This document shows positions 1 to 8,134 of a stretch of DNA of 36,937 nucleotides, piece by piece; position 1 is the first letter of the stretch, and every line of letters starts with the position of its first letter. Location of the stretch: assembly GCF_001590925.1 (NCBI RefSeq), contig NZ_BCTU01000040.1, positions 1-36,937 on the forward strand. Reading direction: 5' to 3'. The notes beneath the pieces are model-generated. The model was not told where the DNA came from. It was given only the letters and a program-made list of their open reading frames with translations, and ran no database searches. The stretch comes from Serratia plymuthica NBRC 102599. GTDB taxonomy: Bacteria > Pseudomonadota > Gammaproteobacteria > Enterobacterales > Enterobacteriaceae. Position numbers and translations under genes: made by a program.

Positions 1-1519
1 AGGTGTTGGCACCGGTCAGCACCAGGGTGCCAACACCCTGCTTGGTCAGGCCGCCGTGGCCTGAGATAGCATTGCTCCAGACGTCCAGCCCGCAGTGAAT
101 ATCGTCACACACCCGTTCGGTCGGTTTGCCCTTGTCCAGTACCGCGCCGATGCCCGGTAAATTCACCACAAACTGCTCGGGACCATAGGCACCACTGACG
201 CGAAATTCCTCCGGAATGTCCTGTTCAGTGACGAACATGCCCGGACCGCGAATCGCTTTGCCCAGATCGATCATCCCCCAGCCAAACAGCGCATCGATAC
301 CCGGCGCGCCCATATCGACGGTGGTGGTCTTCAGTACCGAAGCGACCTGTGCGCCGGTCATGTACGGGAAGCGCTCCATCAGCACCGCAATGCTGCCGGC
401 CACGTGCGGAGCCGCCATCGAGGTGCCGCTGTATTTGGCGTAACCCGTGGTCAGATTCTCCAGGCTGTTGCCTTCGATGATCGAGCTGTAAACTTTGCTG
501 CCCGGCGCGGCAACGCAGAAGCTGGCGGTATAACCGCAGCGTGAAGAGAAGGTGCTGATGCTGTAATCGCCGCTATTGTTCGGATCTTGCAGGCTGGCGA
601 CGGAAAGCCAGTTGGGGGCAATCTCCGGCACGAAATAGGCCAGGCCGGCCATCGCATCCGGGTTATTCAGGTTGTAGTCATTACCGGCGGCAAAAATGGT
701 GACGATGCCGCTGCGCGCCGCATCGATAGCGCCCTGATAGGCGCCGCCGGCTTTGGTGCCCAGTATCTGTTTGATTTGATCGAACTGTTTCTGCGCGTCG
801 GCGAGCGTGAAGTGAGGGTAAGCCGGATCCTTGCCACCTTCATCGAACTTCTCGGTGATGCCGATACCCCAGCTGTTATTGATGATGCGCGCACCGCTGG
901 CGATCAGCGCATCCCAACCGGCTTGGTATACCGCGCCGTCGTTGCCGAGAATGATGCCGTCTTCCGGCCCCGGGTCACCGTTTTCCGCGCTGATGATTTG
1001 CGCATTGAACGCCACGCCATGCATTTCGCCGCCATCGCGGTTGCCGGCTGCGATACCGCCCACATGGGTGCCATGTGAGCCGAGCGTGCCGTCTGAATCC
1101 ACGCTCGGCGTGCCGTCATAACGGAATGCGTCGCCTTTCTTCACCGGGATGTAAGGATCGGTGTACTCGCGGATGCCGGTCGTGACCAGGTTGATCACCT
1201 TGCCCGGGCTGGCGAACTCCGGATGTTGGGCATACACCGGCTGATCGAAAATACCGAGCTTAACGCCTTTTCCAGTATAACCGGCGGCGTAGGCCTGCTC
1301 TGCATGGATCGCCCCCAGGCCCCATTCAGCGTTGAATTCATTACTGCGCCAACTGGCCGGATCGCCCTGCCTGCCGCTCTCGACATAGGGTGCGGCCTGC
1401 GCTCCGCCGATCGCCGCCAGACATAAAAGCACTGCGCTCCATTGCGCACGATTCACGCCAATTTCAGGCCAGCCAAAGGCCGCCTGAACAGGCTTGGGTC
1501 CTCTACGTTTATTTTCCAT
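1..1519 (-). CDS. S8 (subtilisin-like) serine protease autotransporter, 5' part, runs off the left edge
   Basis: Reading leftward from ATG 1519 there is one open frame of about 506 residues with no stop before the window edge. The subtilase triad is visible: Asp92 (in KLGIFDQ), His152 (GSHGTHVGG) and Ser367 (GTSMAAPHVAG), with oxyanion Asn280 (FAAGND). A hydrophobic stretch at about 28-40 followed by AQA-AP gives a signal peptide cleavage near residue 42, after an unusually long N-region of about 26 residues. The last visible residues (GGLTKQGVGTLVLTGAN) match a passenger-associated transport repeat, so a beta-helix passenger and C-terminal beta-barrel should lie outside the window. The relatives are the Serratia SSP-type secreted proteases. 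An in-frame ATG at 1531 is an alternative start; 1519 has GGATGG 8 nt upstream. Family confident, exact start uncertain. Confidence 0.9.
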   Translation of the reverse strand, partial: MENKRRGPKPVQAAFGWPEIGVNRAQWSAVLLCLAAIGGAQAAPYVESGRQGDPASWRSNEFNAEWGLGAIHAEQAYAAGYTGKGVKLGIFDQPVYAQHPEFASPGKVINLVTTGIREYTDPYIPVKKGDAFRYDGTPSVDSDGTLGSHGTHVGGIAAGNRDGGEMHGVAFNAQIISAENGDPGPEDGIILGNDGAVYQAGWDALIASGARIINNSWGIGITEKFDEGGKDPAYPHFTLADAQKQFDQIKQILGTKAGGAYQGAIDAARSGIVTIFAAGNDYNLNNPDAMAGLAYFVPEIAPNWLSVASLQDPNNSGDYSISTFSSRCGYTASFCVAAPGSKVYSSIIEGNSLENLTTGYAKYSGTSMAAPHVAGSIAVLMERFPYMTGAQVASVLKTTTVDMGAPGIDALFGWGMIDLGKAIRGPGMFVTEQDIPEEFRVSGAYGPEQFVVNLPGIGAVLDKGKPTERVCDDIHCGLDVWSNAISGHGGLTKQGVGTLVLTGANT

Positions 1520-1924
1520 CCCAGATACCATCCATTGTTGTTTGCAAATGTTTTATTGGTTTTTTTGTGTAACAGTTTCGTAACACCAAATAAATAAAGC
1601 ACAACAATCTCAAGCACGCCTAATGGGTCAATAGCGAGACAGCCTGATTGGGACCGATAAACGTTATGTCAAGGAGAGGGGATGCATAAGGATTTCAAAT
1701 GACCATAAATGGCCGGAGAGAGCGTTTTAATTGCGGTGGATAAAAATATAATCCAATGATAAATATGGATAATATAAAAACAAAAAGGCCGAGGGCTATT
1801 TTCCCTTAGGCCTATTAAAAATAGCTTGCCAGCCCCTCTTATCACTTTAAATTATAAGAATTGCCGATATTTACTCAGTGAAATGTGCTGGTTTTGACCG
1901 AGAAGAACGTTGAAAATTGGATTA
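1520..1924. other. AT-rich gene-free region between the protease and the TetR gene
   Basis: This 405-base stretch lies upstream of the protease gene and downstream of the TetR gene. It holds the terminator at 1775-1813, read leftward, and presumably the protease promoter. I see no convincing promoter hexamers, no small ORF with a ribosome binding site, and no repeat. The base composition is markedly more AT-rich than the flanking genes. Confidence 0.6.
1775..1813 (-). terminator. Rho-independent terminator of the TetR gene
   Basis: On the minus strand an imperfect 10-bp stem (AGGCCTAAGGG against CCCTCGGCCT, arms 1804-1813 and 1786-1795) with a short AT-rich loop is followed by TTTTTGTTTTT. 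It lies about 110 nt after the stop codon of the TetR-family gene. Confidence 0.7.
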
Positions 1925-2560
1925 TCATGCTAACGGTTTTCTGCTGTTCATCGCATCTTCTTCGGCCTGCCGAATAATGGCCTTCGCCATCCACTGCGTC
2001 ACATCCTGAATGCCGCCGAGATCCAAACCCCAAATATCTTTCAGTACCAGAAAAACTTCCGAACCATAAATCAGTGAAAAAGAATGAATCACCCTCTGTA
2101 ACGCCTCTGGCGGCAGTTTATCCTGTAACGGTTCTACCGCCAGCTTCAGCAGACGTTTGCGGTTGCCGCGTACCAGCTTTTCTATCGGCTTAATGGTACT
2201 GGAACGCGCCTCGGCCCATTGCTGGAGCGAAAGTTGCAATGCGGCACGCAAAGCACCTTCATGTTGCTCCATCTGTGGATAAGCAAAACTCAGCAACTGT
2301 TGAATGCGCGCCCGAGCGTCATTGTCCGTTGGTTGCCACTCCAGAATAGGCCCCAAACTCTCCGCAACCACAGCAGCGACTAACGCACTCTGCGTAGGAA
2401 AATAGCGATAAGCCGTAGCACGCGAAACCTGCGCATGCAGGGCCAGTTCGGTAATTGAGGGAAAAGTCCCACCGTCAAACAACACCATCGCACTGTCAAG
2501 TAACAGCTTGCGGGTTCTTGCGCGAGTATGGGTCAGATTTGGGGATACATTTAATGGCAC
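1925..2560 (-). CDS. TetR/AcrR-family transcriptional regulator
   Basis: This is a protein of about 211 residues with an N-terminal TetR helix-turn-helix (SITELALHAQVSRATAYRYF, roughly residues 35-54) and a divergent all-helical ligand-binding domain, as usual in the family. It is transcribed away from the Tm-1-like operon at 2878. Two near-identical 16-bp palindromes lie in the shared intergenic region, so it most likely represses that operon and itself in response to an unknown ligand. The start is uncertain. GTG 2560 has GAGG 5 nt upstream and is preferred; in-frame GTG 2575 and TTG 2578 would add 5 or 6 residues but lack a good ribosome binding site. Confidence 0.88.
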   Translation of the reverse strand: MPLNVSPNLTHTRARTRKLLLDSAMVLFDGGTFPSITELALHAQVSRATAYRYFPTQSALVAAVVAESLGPILEWQPTDNDARARIQQLLSFAYPQMEQHEGALRAALQLSLQQWAEARSSTIKPIEKLVRGNRKRLLKLAVEPLQDKLPPEALQRVIHSFSLIYGSEVFLVLKDIWGLDLGGIQDVTQWMAKAIIRQAEEDAMNSRKPLA

Positions 2561-2687
2561 GGCGACCTCTTTCACCAAGATAACGCTTGCCAGAACAATA
2601 GCTCAGGCGAATAAACACCACTGTAACAAACTTGGCTAGCGCTACGCCACGCAGGAAAAGGCGTTAATTTTTCCGTTCTTTCATAAT

Positions 2688-2705
2688 ATGAGACGCTAAT
2701 CTCAT
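2688..2705. promoter_or_regulatory. Probable TetR operator, site 1
   Basis: ATGAGACGCTAATCTCAT contains the inverted repeat TGAGAC-N4-ATCTCA, one mismatch from the perfect palindrome TGAGAC-N4-GTCTCA. It lies between the divergent TetR gene and the Tm-1-like operon. The assignment to the neighbouring regulator is inferred from position and from the second copy 43 bp away. Confidence 0.6.
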
Positions 2706-2722
2706 TTTTGTGCTCAAACCTC

Positions 2723-2751
2723 TTGCACAAATGATACGGCAGTCTCATTAT
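2723..2751 (+). promoter_or_regulatory. Candidate promoter of the Tm-1-like operon
   Basis: TTGCAC (2723-2728), a 17-bp spacer and CATTAT (2746-2751) form a moderate sigma-70 match about 120 bp before the first gene. The second TetR-type operator lies across its spacer, which is the expected layout for repression by occlusion. The hexamers are imperfect, so this remains tentative. Confidence 0.35.
2731..2748. promoter_or_regulatory. Probable TetR operator, site 2
   Basis: ATGATACGGCAGTCTCAT contains TGATAC-N4-GTCTCA, again one mismatch from TGAGAC-N4-GTCTCA. It is 43 bp (about four helical turns) from site 1, centre to centre, on the same side of the helix. It overlaps the candidate promoter spacer of the downstream operon. 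Confidence 0.6.
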
Positions 2752-2877
2752 GATGATGAATTCACCGACTACGCTCAGTAATATTAGTCAACACCAGGGA
2801 TTCAATTTAGTTAACTTATTAAATTATAATTAATATAGCGTGGCGGCCATCCGAACCTATCATTCAGGAACAGGCTA

Positions 2878-4095
2878 ATGAACAATAATCAGGCGACGAT
2901 CTATATCGCGACAACGGCGGATACGAAAGGACGAGAATTGGCCTATGTCCGCAGCCTTATCGCCGATATCGGGTTACCCACGCTAACCATTGATTTATCC
3001 ACCCATCACGTTCCGGCCCGCTACCCTGCCGATATTTCCGCCGCCACCGTCGCCAGCTACCACCCAGAAGGCGAAAACGCGGTATTCTGCGGAGATCGCG
3101 GTAAAGCGATTGCCGCTATGTCCATCGCCTTTGAGCGGTTTATGCTTTCGCGTCAGGATGTTGCGGCCTTACTTGGCCTCGGCGGTTCCGGCGGCACTGC
3201 ATTGATTACACCCGCCATGCAGCAATTACCCATTGGCCTGCCAAAGCTAATGGTTTCGACCATGGCATCCGGTGATACCTCCGGCTATGTTGGTGCAAGT
3301 GATATTGGCATGCTGTACTCGGTTACCGACGTAGCCGGTCTCAACCGTATTTCCCGTATCGTTTTAGGAAATGCCGCCCATCAAATCGCCGGCGCCGTTC
3401 GCTTTGCCACTCCGGCAGATACCGACAGTAAACCTGCCGTTGGGCTCACCATGTTTGGTGTCACTACTCCTTGCATTCAGGAGGTGACAGCCGCAATTGA
3501 AAAGGAATGGGATTGTCTGGTATTCCATGCAACCGGCAGCGGCGGCAGGGCGATGGAAAAGCTGGTTGATAGCCACCTGTTAAATGGCGTATTCGATTTA
3601 ACTACTACTGAAGTCTGCGACTACCTGTTTGGCGGCGTGCTGGCCTGTAACGAAGATCGCTTCAATGCCATAGCCCGTACTGGCATTCCTTGTGTCATGT
3701 CTTGCGGTGCCCTAGATATGATCAACTTTGGCCACCCAGACACCATCCCCGCTCGTTATGCTGAGCGTCAGTTCTATAACCATAATGCCCAAGTGACTCT
3801 GATGCGGACTACGCCAGAAGAAAATGCCCAAATGGGCCGTTGGATTGGTGAAAAGCTGAATACGTGCACCGGGGAGATTCGCTTTCTGATCCCTGAAGGT
3901 GGCGTTTCCGCTCTCGATGCCCCTGGGCAAGCATTCTGGGATCCCGAAGCTTTGGCAGCCTTCGTCAACGCGCTGGAAATGACATGGCGACCCACGGAAA
4001 AACACCGTCTGATCAGAACCCCTTATAACATCAACGATCCCCGCTTTGCCGACATCGCCGTGCAACAGTTTAGGGAGATATCTCGTACTTATTGA
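2878..4095 (+). CDS. Tm-1-like ATP-binding domain protein (UPF0261 family)
   Basis: This 405-residue protein begins at an ATG with AGGA 7 nt upstream. The N-terminal sequence ([20 protein letters not shown]) and the glycine-rich stretch near residue 100 ([18 protein letters not shown]) followed by [11 protein letters not shown] are typical of the UPF0261/Tm-1 domain. That domain is known from the N-terminal half of the tomato mosaic virus resistance protein Tm-1, where it binds nucleotide. In plants and fungi it is fused to a TIM-barrel domain; here the barrel is the next gene, 12 nt downstream. The bacterial biochemical role is not established, and I would not assign one. Probably regulated by the divergent TetR protein. 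Confidence 0.9.
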   Translation: MNNNQATIYIATTADTKGRELAYVRSLIADIGLPTLTIDLSTHHVPARYPADISAATVASYHPEGENAVFCGDRGKAIAAMSIAFERFMLSRQDVAALLGLGGSGGTALITPAMQQLPIGLPKLMVSTMASGDTSGYVGASDIGMLYSVTDVAGLNRISRIVLGNAAHQIAGAVRFATPADTDSKPAVGLTMFGVTTPCIQEVTAAIEKEWDCLVFHATGSGGRAMEKLVDSHLLNGVFDLTTTEVCDYLFGGVLACNEDRFNAIARTGIPCVMSCGALDMINFGHPDTIPARYAERQFYNHNAQVTLMRTTPEENAQMGRWIGEKLNTCTGEIRFLIPEGGVSALDAPGQAFWDPEALAAFVNALEMTWRPTEKHRLIRTPYNINDPRFADIAVQQFREISRTY

Positions 4096-4107
4096 TTGGA
4101 GTTAAAA

Positions 4108-4941
4108 ATGGCCAAACATACCCGACAGGAGCTACTTACTAAATTCAGGGAAATGATTGCCCGCCGTGAACCTATCATTGGCGGAGGTGCCGGCACCGGG
4201 CTCTCAGCCAAATGCGAAGAGGCCGGCGGCATCGATCTGATTGTCATTTATAACTCGGGCCGCTATCGCATGGCGGGTCGAGGCTCCCTGGCAGGTTTGC
4301 TGGCCTATGGCAACGCAAACGAAATCGTCATGGATATGGCCAAAGAAGTCTTGCCCGTGGTCAAACACACTCCTGTTTTGGCTGGAGTTAATGGTACGGA
4401 TCCTTTCTGCCATTTTGACAAGTTTCTTGATGAGATTAAGAACACGGGCTTCGCCGGGGTGCAGAACTTTCCAACGGTGGGTCTTATTGACGGCAACTTC
4501 CGCGCCAATCTGGAGGAAACCGGTATGGGATATGCGCTGGAGGTGGACATGATTCGTCTGGCGCATGAAAAAGATCTGCTGACCACACCTTATGTTTTCA
4601 ATGCACAAGATGCGGTAGCGATGACTGAGGCAGGTGCCGATATCATAGTACCGCACATGGGGCTAACTACCGGCGGCAATATTGGCGCGGAAACGGCTCT
4701 GACCCTGGCCGATTGCATCCCGTTGATTAACGATTGGGCCCAGGCTGCCAAACGGATCCGCGAAGACGTGATCGTCCTTTGTCACGGAGGTCCAATAGCC
4801 ACGCCTGAAGACGCCGCATATATCATGCGGCACTGTCCTTTGGTGGATGGCTTCTACGGTGCCAGCTCCATGGAGCGTTTGCCTACTGAACTAGCGTTAA
4901 CCGAAACCACTCGTCAATTTAAAAAAATTAACCGGGATTGA
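4108..4941 (+). CDS. TIM-barrel phosphoenolpyruvate-hydrolase-like protein (partner of the Tm-1-like gene)
   Basis: This 277-residue protein belongs to the TIM-barrel signal-transduction/phosphoenolpyruvate hydrolase-like family (Pfam PF09370). Supporting stretches are [23 protein letters not shown] near the start, [27 protein letters not shown], and [17 protein letters not shown] 4108 is chosen over the in-frame TTG at 4096, because GGAG at 4098-4101 is correctly spaced for 4108 and would lie inside the longer frame. It follows the Tm-1-like gene by 12 nt, so they form a two-gene operon. The two products correspond to the two halves of plant Tm-1, which suggests they act together. Enzyme activity is unproven; the family name rests on a distant relationship. 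Confidence 0.9.
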   Translation: MAKHTRQELLTKFREMIARREPIIGGGAGTGLSAKCEEAGGIDLIVIYNSGRYRMAGRGSLAGLLAYGNANEIVMDMAKEVLPVVKHTPVLAGVNGTDPFCHFDKFLDEIKNTGFAGVQNFPTVGLIDGNFRANLEETGMGYALEVDMIRLAHEKDLLTTPYVFNAQDAVAMTEAGADIIVPHMGLTTGGNIGAETALTLADCIPLINDWAQAAKRIREDVIVLCHGGPIATPEDAAYIMRHCPLVDGFYGASSMERLPTELALTETTRQFKKINRD

Positions 4942-5019
4942 CAGGAAGCTCACTCACTCGCACGCAATACCAAGGGAAACCCGTTGTTTAACGGGAAGGT
5001 AAGTTGAAGTGAGATAAGC

Positions 5020-5051
5020 AAAAGGGCCAGATGAATAATCTGGCCCTTTTT
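5020..5051. terminator. Bidirectional Rho-independent terminator
   Basis: GGGCCAGA (5024-5031) and TCTGGCCC (5039-5046) form a perfect 8-bp stem with a 7-nt loop, flanked by AAAA on the left and TTTTT on the right. It lies between the convergent Tm-1-like operon and the Spy-like gene, so it can end both transcripts. Confidence 0.88.
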
Positions 5052-5069
5052 ATTTACCCCATGACGCTA

Positions 5070-5567
5070 TTACTGCTCGGTCGCCATTTTCGATTTCATT
5101 TTATTCATGTGGTCCATCATTTTCTGTTCGCGTTTCTGATAATTCTCATTGTATTGTTTTTTCTGCTCAGGGGTCAGCAGGTTATACATTTTATTTTCCG
5201 CTTTGGCGCGTTCCAACATATGTTCGGACTGCGCTTTGCTGATGGCATCAATTTGGGATTTTGCTTTTGCTTCATCGAAGCTGTCGCTAGCCACCAGGTT
5301 GTGCAACGCCTGACGCTCCTCTTTTACGCCCGCACCGCGATTCTGGTGTGATTCTTTCATGATGTCGCGCATTTGCTGGCGCTGCTGTTCAGTCAGGTTC
5401 AGGCCGGCAAACGGCCCGCCTTTACCTTCGCCTTTATGGTGCATCATTTTCATCGGGGCGGCATCCGCAGCAGTTGCCGGCGCCGCCGTGGTGTCCGCAG
5501 CGAAGGCCATGGAAGCAGAGCCCAGCGCCAGAGTAGAAGCTACAAATAAAGCGGTCAGTTTACGCAT
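5070..5567 (-). CDS. Spy/CpxP-family periplasmic chaperone
   Basis: This 165-residue protein has a clear signal peptide (MRKLTALFVASTLALGSASMAFA, cleaved before ADTT). It carries the two LTxxQ-type motifs of the family: LTEQQRQQM in the middle and LTPEQKKQYNE near the C-terminus. The mature part is helical, charged and rich in Met, Lys and Gln, as in E. coli Spy, which binds unfolded proteins in the periplasm. ATG 5567 is chosen because AAGGA lies 7 nt upstream and the signal peptide starts there; an upstream extension to 5660 has no signal-like sequence. It stands alone. Spy is the best match by size, but CpxP-like paralogs are close, so the symbol is left blank. Confidence 0.88.
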   Translation of the reverse strand: MRKLTALFVASTLALGSASMAFAADTTAAPATAADAAPMKMMHHKGEGKGGPFAGLNLTEQQRQQMRDIMKESHQNRGAGVKEERQALHNLVASDSFDEAKAKSQIDAISKAQSEHMLERAKAENKMYNLLTPEQKKQYNENYQKREQKMMDHMNKMKSKMATEQ

Positions 5568-5678
5568 AATCATTTCCTTAAAATTATTCTTCATCAGGAG
5601 CGCTGTACGTGAACAGGCTCTTCTTTCGTTCGTCGGGGATAATAGTAGGCCGTTAAACATAGAGTAATGCGATGCTGT

Positions 5679-5693
5679 GTAAATTTTTTAAAA
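5679..5693 (+). promoter_or_regulatory. Weak CpxR-like box upstream of the Spy-like gene
   Basis: GTAAA-N5-TAAAA is one base from the CpxR consensus GTAAA-N5-GTAAA and lies about 110 bp upstream of the start codon. E. coli spy is controlled by CpxR, which is why this was looked for. Such AT-rich matches occur by chance. Confidence 0.3.
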
Positions 5694-5952
5694 CCCAAAA
5701 CAGGTTTATTCGACAACTTTGAGTAAATTATGGAGATAGTGTCTAGGGTCCGGAAATTTTGATTGCCTGAGAAAATTAAAATTCACCCCAATGGGGTTAT
5801 TCCTGCCGTCCGCCGCCTTTATTATAATTTAGCCTCATCCAGTACAACCGCCCTTCAACAATATGGCGGTATCCAATGCGCAAAAATCGTACGAATGTCC
5901 CTTGATTGAAGATTTTTCTCTTACACTCAAAGCAACCGGCAACAGTGGGACA

Positions 5953-5986
5953 TTTACACAGCAAAACTAATTATTGCTTATATAAT
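5953..5986 (+). promoter_or_regulatory. Candidate promoter of rpfR
   Basis: A perfect -10 hexamer TATAAT (5981-5986) lies about 138 bp before the rpfR start. The only -35-like hexamer, TTTACA (5953-5958), is 22 bp away, which is too long for standard sigma-70 use. The promoter may therefore need an activator. The right arm of an inverted repeat overlaps the -35 region. Confidence 0.35.
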
Positions 5987-6123
5987 AGTTTCATCACCCA
6001 TGCCCGCCCGTGAAAAACGTGTTATATGATGGAGATACGTGCACTGCGGCCGCTACCGAGCCTGAAAACTGCGGCTACGCTCATTGCGGAAACCTGGCTG
6101 TCGTGCCCTTTTGAGGAATCATC

Positions 6124-8118
6124 ATGTTCGCAGACCAAGGTCCTATGCTCCTGAACGCCCACTTTGGCACCAGCAGCCCCTACTGGCGGCTGGCATTCGA
6201 CAGCAATGCCCTGGAGCTGTCCGCAGTCAAAGGCAAAGCCCATATGGCCGTGGCGCTCAGCGCCATACAGGCGGCAAAAATACGGCGTCTGAGCGGCATT
6301 ACCGCCAGCCTGGATATCTCTATTTCGCTGGTCGGCGAGCCGATACATTTGCATCTGGTGGGCCGCCGGATCAACAAACTGGAATGGGCCGGCACCGCCT
6401 CCGCTTTCAGCGACACCAAGTCGGTCGCCCGTGACCTGGTGCATGGGCTTTCCTTTGCCGAGCAAGTGGTATCCGAAGCCAATTCGGTGATTGTGATTGT
6501 CGATCAGCATGGCCGCATCCAGCGTTTCAACCGTCTGAGCGAAGAATACACCGGTCTGCATGAACATGATGTCATTGGCAAAAACGTCTTTCAGCTGTTT
6601 ATGAGCCCGGAAGAAGCGGCGGCCTCGCGGCGAAATATCGCCGGTTTTTTCCGTAATGGTTCGTCCTACGAGGTGGAACGTTGGGTCAAAACGGTAAAAG
6701 GCGAGCGGCTGTTTTTGTTCCGCAACAAATTCGTCCACAGCGGTAGCGGGAAAAACGAAGTCTTCCTGATTTGTTCCGGTACGGACATCACCGAAGAACG
6801 CCGCGCCCAGGAACGCCTGCGGATGCTGGCCAATACCGATATCATCACTGGCCTGCCCAACCGCAACGCCATTCAGGACAAAATCATCCAGGCGATCGCG
6901 GAACGCGGTGACAGCAACGTTGGGCTGGTGTACCTCGATCTCGATAATTTCAAAAAGGTGAACGACGCCTACGGGCATATGTTCGGCGACCGTTTGCTGG
7001 TTGAGGTGTCGCTGGCGGTGCTCGGCTGTCTGGAGCCCGATCAGGTTCTGGCCCGTCTTGGGGGCGATGAATTCCTGGTGCTGGCCCGACAGGCCGACCG
7101 CGAGGTGCTGCAACAGCTTGCCCAGCGTATTATCGACCGATTGAAAACGCCCTTCCGCATCGGCCTTATCGAAGTCTATACCGGTTGTTCGATTGGCATC
7201 GCGCTGTGCCCGGAACACGGTAACGATCTCGACGGCCTGATCCGCAGCGCCGATACCGCCATGTACGTCGCCAAAGAGCGCGGCAAACGCACCTTTACCG
7301 TATTCTCGCCGGAAATGAACAAACGCGTCGCTGAATATATGTGGCTGGACACCAACCTGCGCAAGGGTCTGGAGCAGAATCAACTGGTGGTTTATTACCA
7401 ACCGAAAATCGATGCGCTCAGCGGCATGGTGCACAGCGTGGAAGCCCTGGTACGTTGGGACTCGCCCGAACGCGGTCTGATCCCGCCGTTACAGTTTATC
7501 TCTTACGCTGAAGAATCCGGGCTGATCGGCCCGCTCGGTCGATGGGTGCTGCAGACTGCGGCCAAACAGGCCGCCCAGTGGCAGCAGCAAGGGCTGGCGC
7601 TGCGGGTCGCCGTAAATCTTTCCGCACGGCAGTTGGTCGATGATTCCATCGTGGAAGATCTTATCGACGTGTTGCAGCACAACCAGTTGACGCCGTGCCT
7701 GCTGGACTTCGAACTGACGGAAAGCAGCCTGATTGAGGATGAGAGACGCGCACGCGCGGTCATCACCCGGCTGCGTGAACTGGGCGCGCAAGTTCATCTC
7801 GATGATTTTGGCACCGGCTACTCCTCGCTGGCGCAGCTGGCGCGTATCCCGCTGGATGCCATTAAGTTGGATAAAAGCTTTGTGCGCGGCGTGAATTTCA
7901 ATCCGGTTTCGCAATCGCTGGTGCGCGCCATCGTCGCGGCGGCCGAGGCGCTGAAATTCCGGGTGATCGCCGAAGGCGTTGAGACAGAAAGCGAGAACAG
8001 GTTCCTGGATGAGGTTGGCGTGGACGAGAAACAGGGGTTCCTGTTTGCGCGGCCAATGCTCCCGGAACAGCTGGAACATTGGCTGCGGTCTTATTGCCCG
8101 TCACCACCCTCAGCGTGA
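6124..8118 (+). CDS. rpfR: RpfR-type receptor: FI-PAS-GGDEF-EAL c-di-GMP enzyme
   Basis: The protein has 664 residues. Residues 1-95 resemble the RpfF-interaction domain; a PAS domain follows at about 116-225, then GGDEF (motif 313-317, intact) and EAL (EAL at 440-442, DDFGTG at 560-565, EGVE at 617-620, so phosphodiesterase residues are present). The inhibitory RxxD site before GGDEF is replaced by LEPD (303-306). Burkholderia RpfR binds the fatty-acid signal BDSF in its PAS domain and then lowers c-di-GMP. The RpfF-type synthase gene is tail to tail with it, 16 bp away, which favours RpfR over the similar E. coli PdeR (YciR). The start ATG has GAGGAA 5 nt upstream. There are no membrane segments, so it is cytoplasmic. 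Confidence 0.88.
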   Translation: MFADQGPMLLNAHFGTSSPYWRLAFDSNALELSAVKGKAHMAVALSAIQAAKIRRLSGITASLDISISLVGEPIHLHLVGRRINKLEWAGTASAFSDTKSVARDLVHGLSFAEQVVSEANSVIVIVDQHGRIQRFNRLSEEYTGLHEHDVIGKNVFQLFMSPEEAAASRRNIAGFFRNGSSYEVERWVKTVKGERLFLFRNKFVHSGSGKNEVFLICSGTDITEERRAQERLRMLANTDIITGLPNRNAIQDKIIQAIAERGDSNVGLVYLDLDNFKKVNDAYGHMFGDRLLVEVSLAVLGCLEPDQVLARLGGDEFLVLARQADREVLQQLAQRIIDRLKTPFRIGLIEVYTGCSIGIALCPEHGNDLDGLIRSADTAMYVAKERGKRTFTVFSPEMNKRVAEYMWLDTNLRKGLEQNQLVVYYQPKIDALSGMVHSVEALVRWDSPERGLIPPLQFISYAEESGLIGPLGRWVLQTAAKQAAQWQQQGLALRVAVNLSARQLVDDSIVEDLIDVLQHNQLTPCLLDFELTESSLIEDERRARAVITRLRELGAQVHLDDFGTGYSSLAQLARIPLDAIKLDKSFVRGVNFNPVSQSLVRAIVAAAEALKFRVIAEGVETESENRFLDEVGVDEKQGFLFARPMLPEQLEHWLRSYCPSPPSA

Positions 8119-8134
8119 TGCGGGCAGGTTTACA

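Larger units (their letters stand above)
5568..6123. other. 556-base gene-free regulatory region between the Spy-like gene and rpfR
   Basis: The region separates two divergent genes. It contains a weak CpxR-like box (5679-5693), an inverted repeat (5894-5901 and 5947-5954), and a perfect TATAAT (5981-5986) upstream of rpfR. I find no small ORF with a good ribosome binding site and no repeat family in it. It is AT-rich compared with its neighbours. Confidence 0.6.

Noticed and set aside
5880-5960. Possible c-di-GMP (GEMM) riboswitch upstream of the GGDEF-EAL gene
   Set aside because: A fragment resembles AAGC-CCGGC of the consensus, but the conserved first stem, the GAAA-type tetraloop and the receptor are absent.
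6022-7434. 470-codon open frame on the minus strand opposite rpfR
   Set aside because: It is a shadow of high-GC codon usage in rpfR. Its translation shows no recognisable domain, and it has no ribosome binding site. The plus-strand frame has four clear domains.
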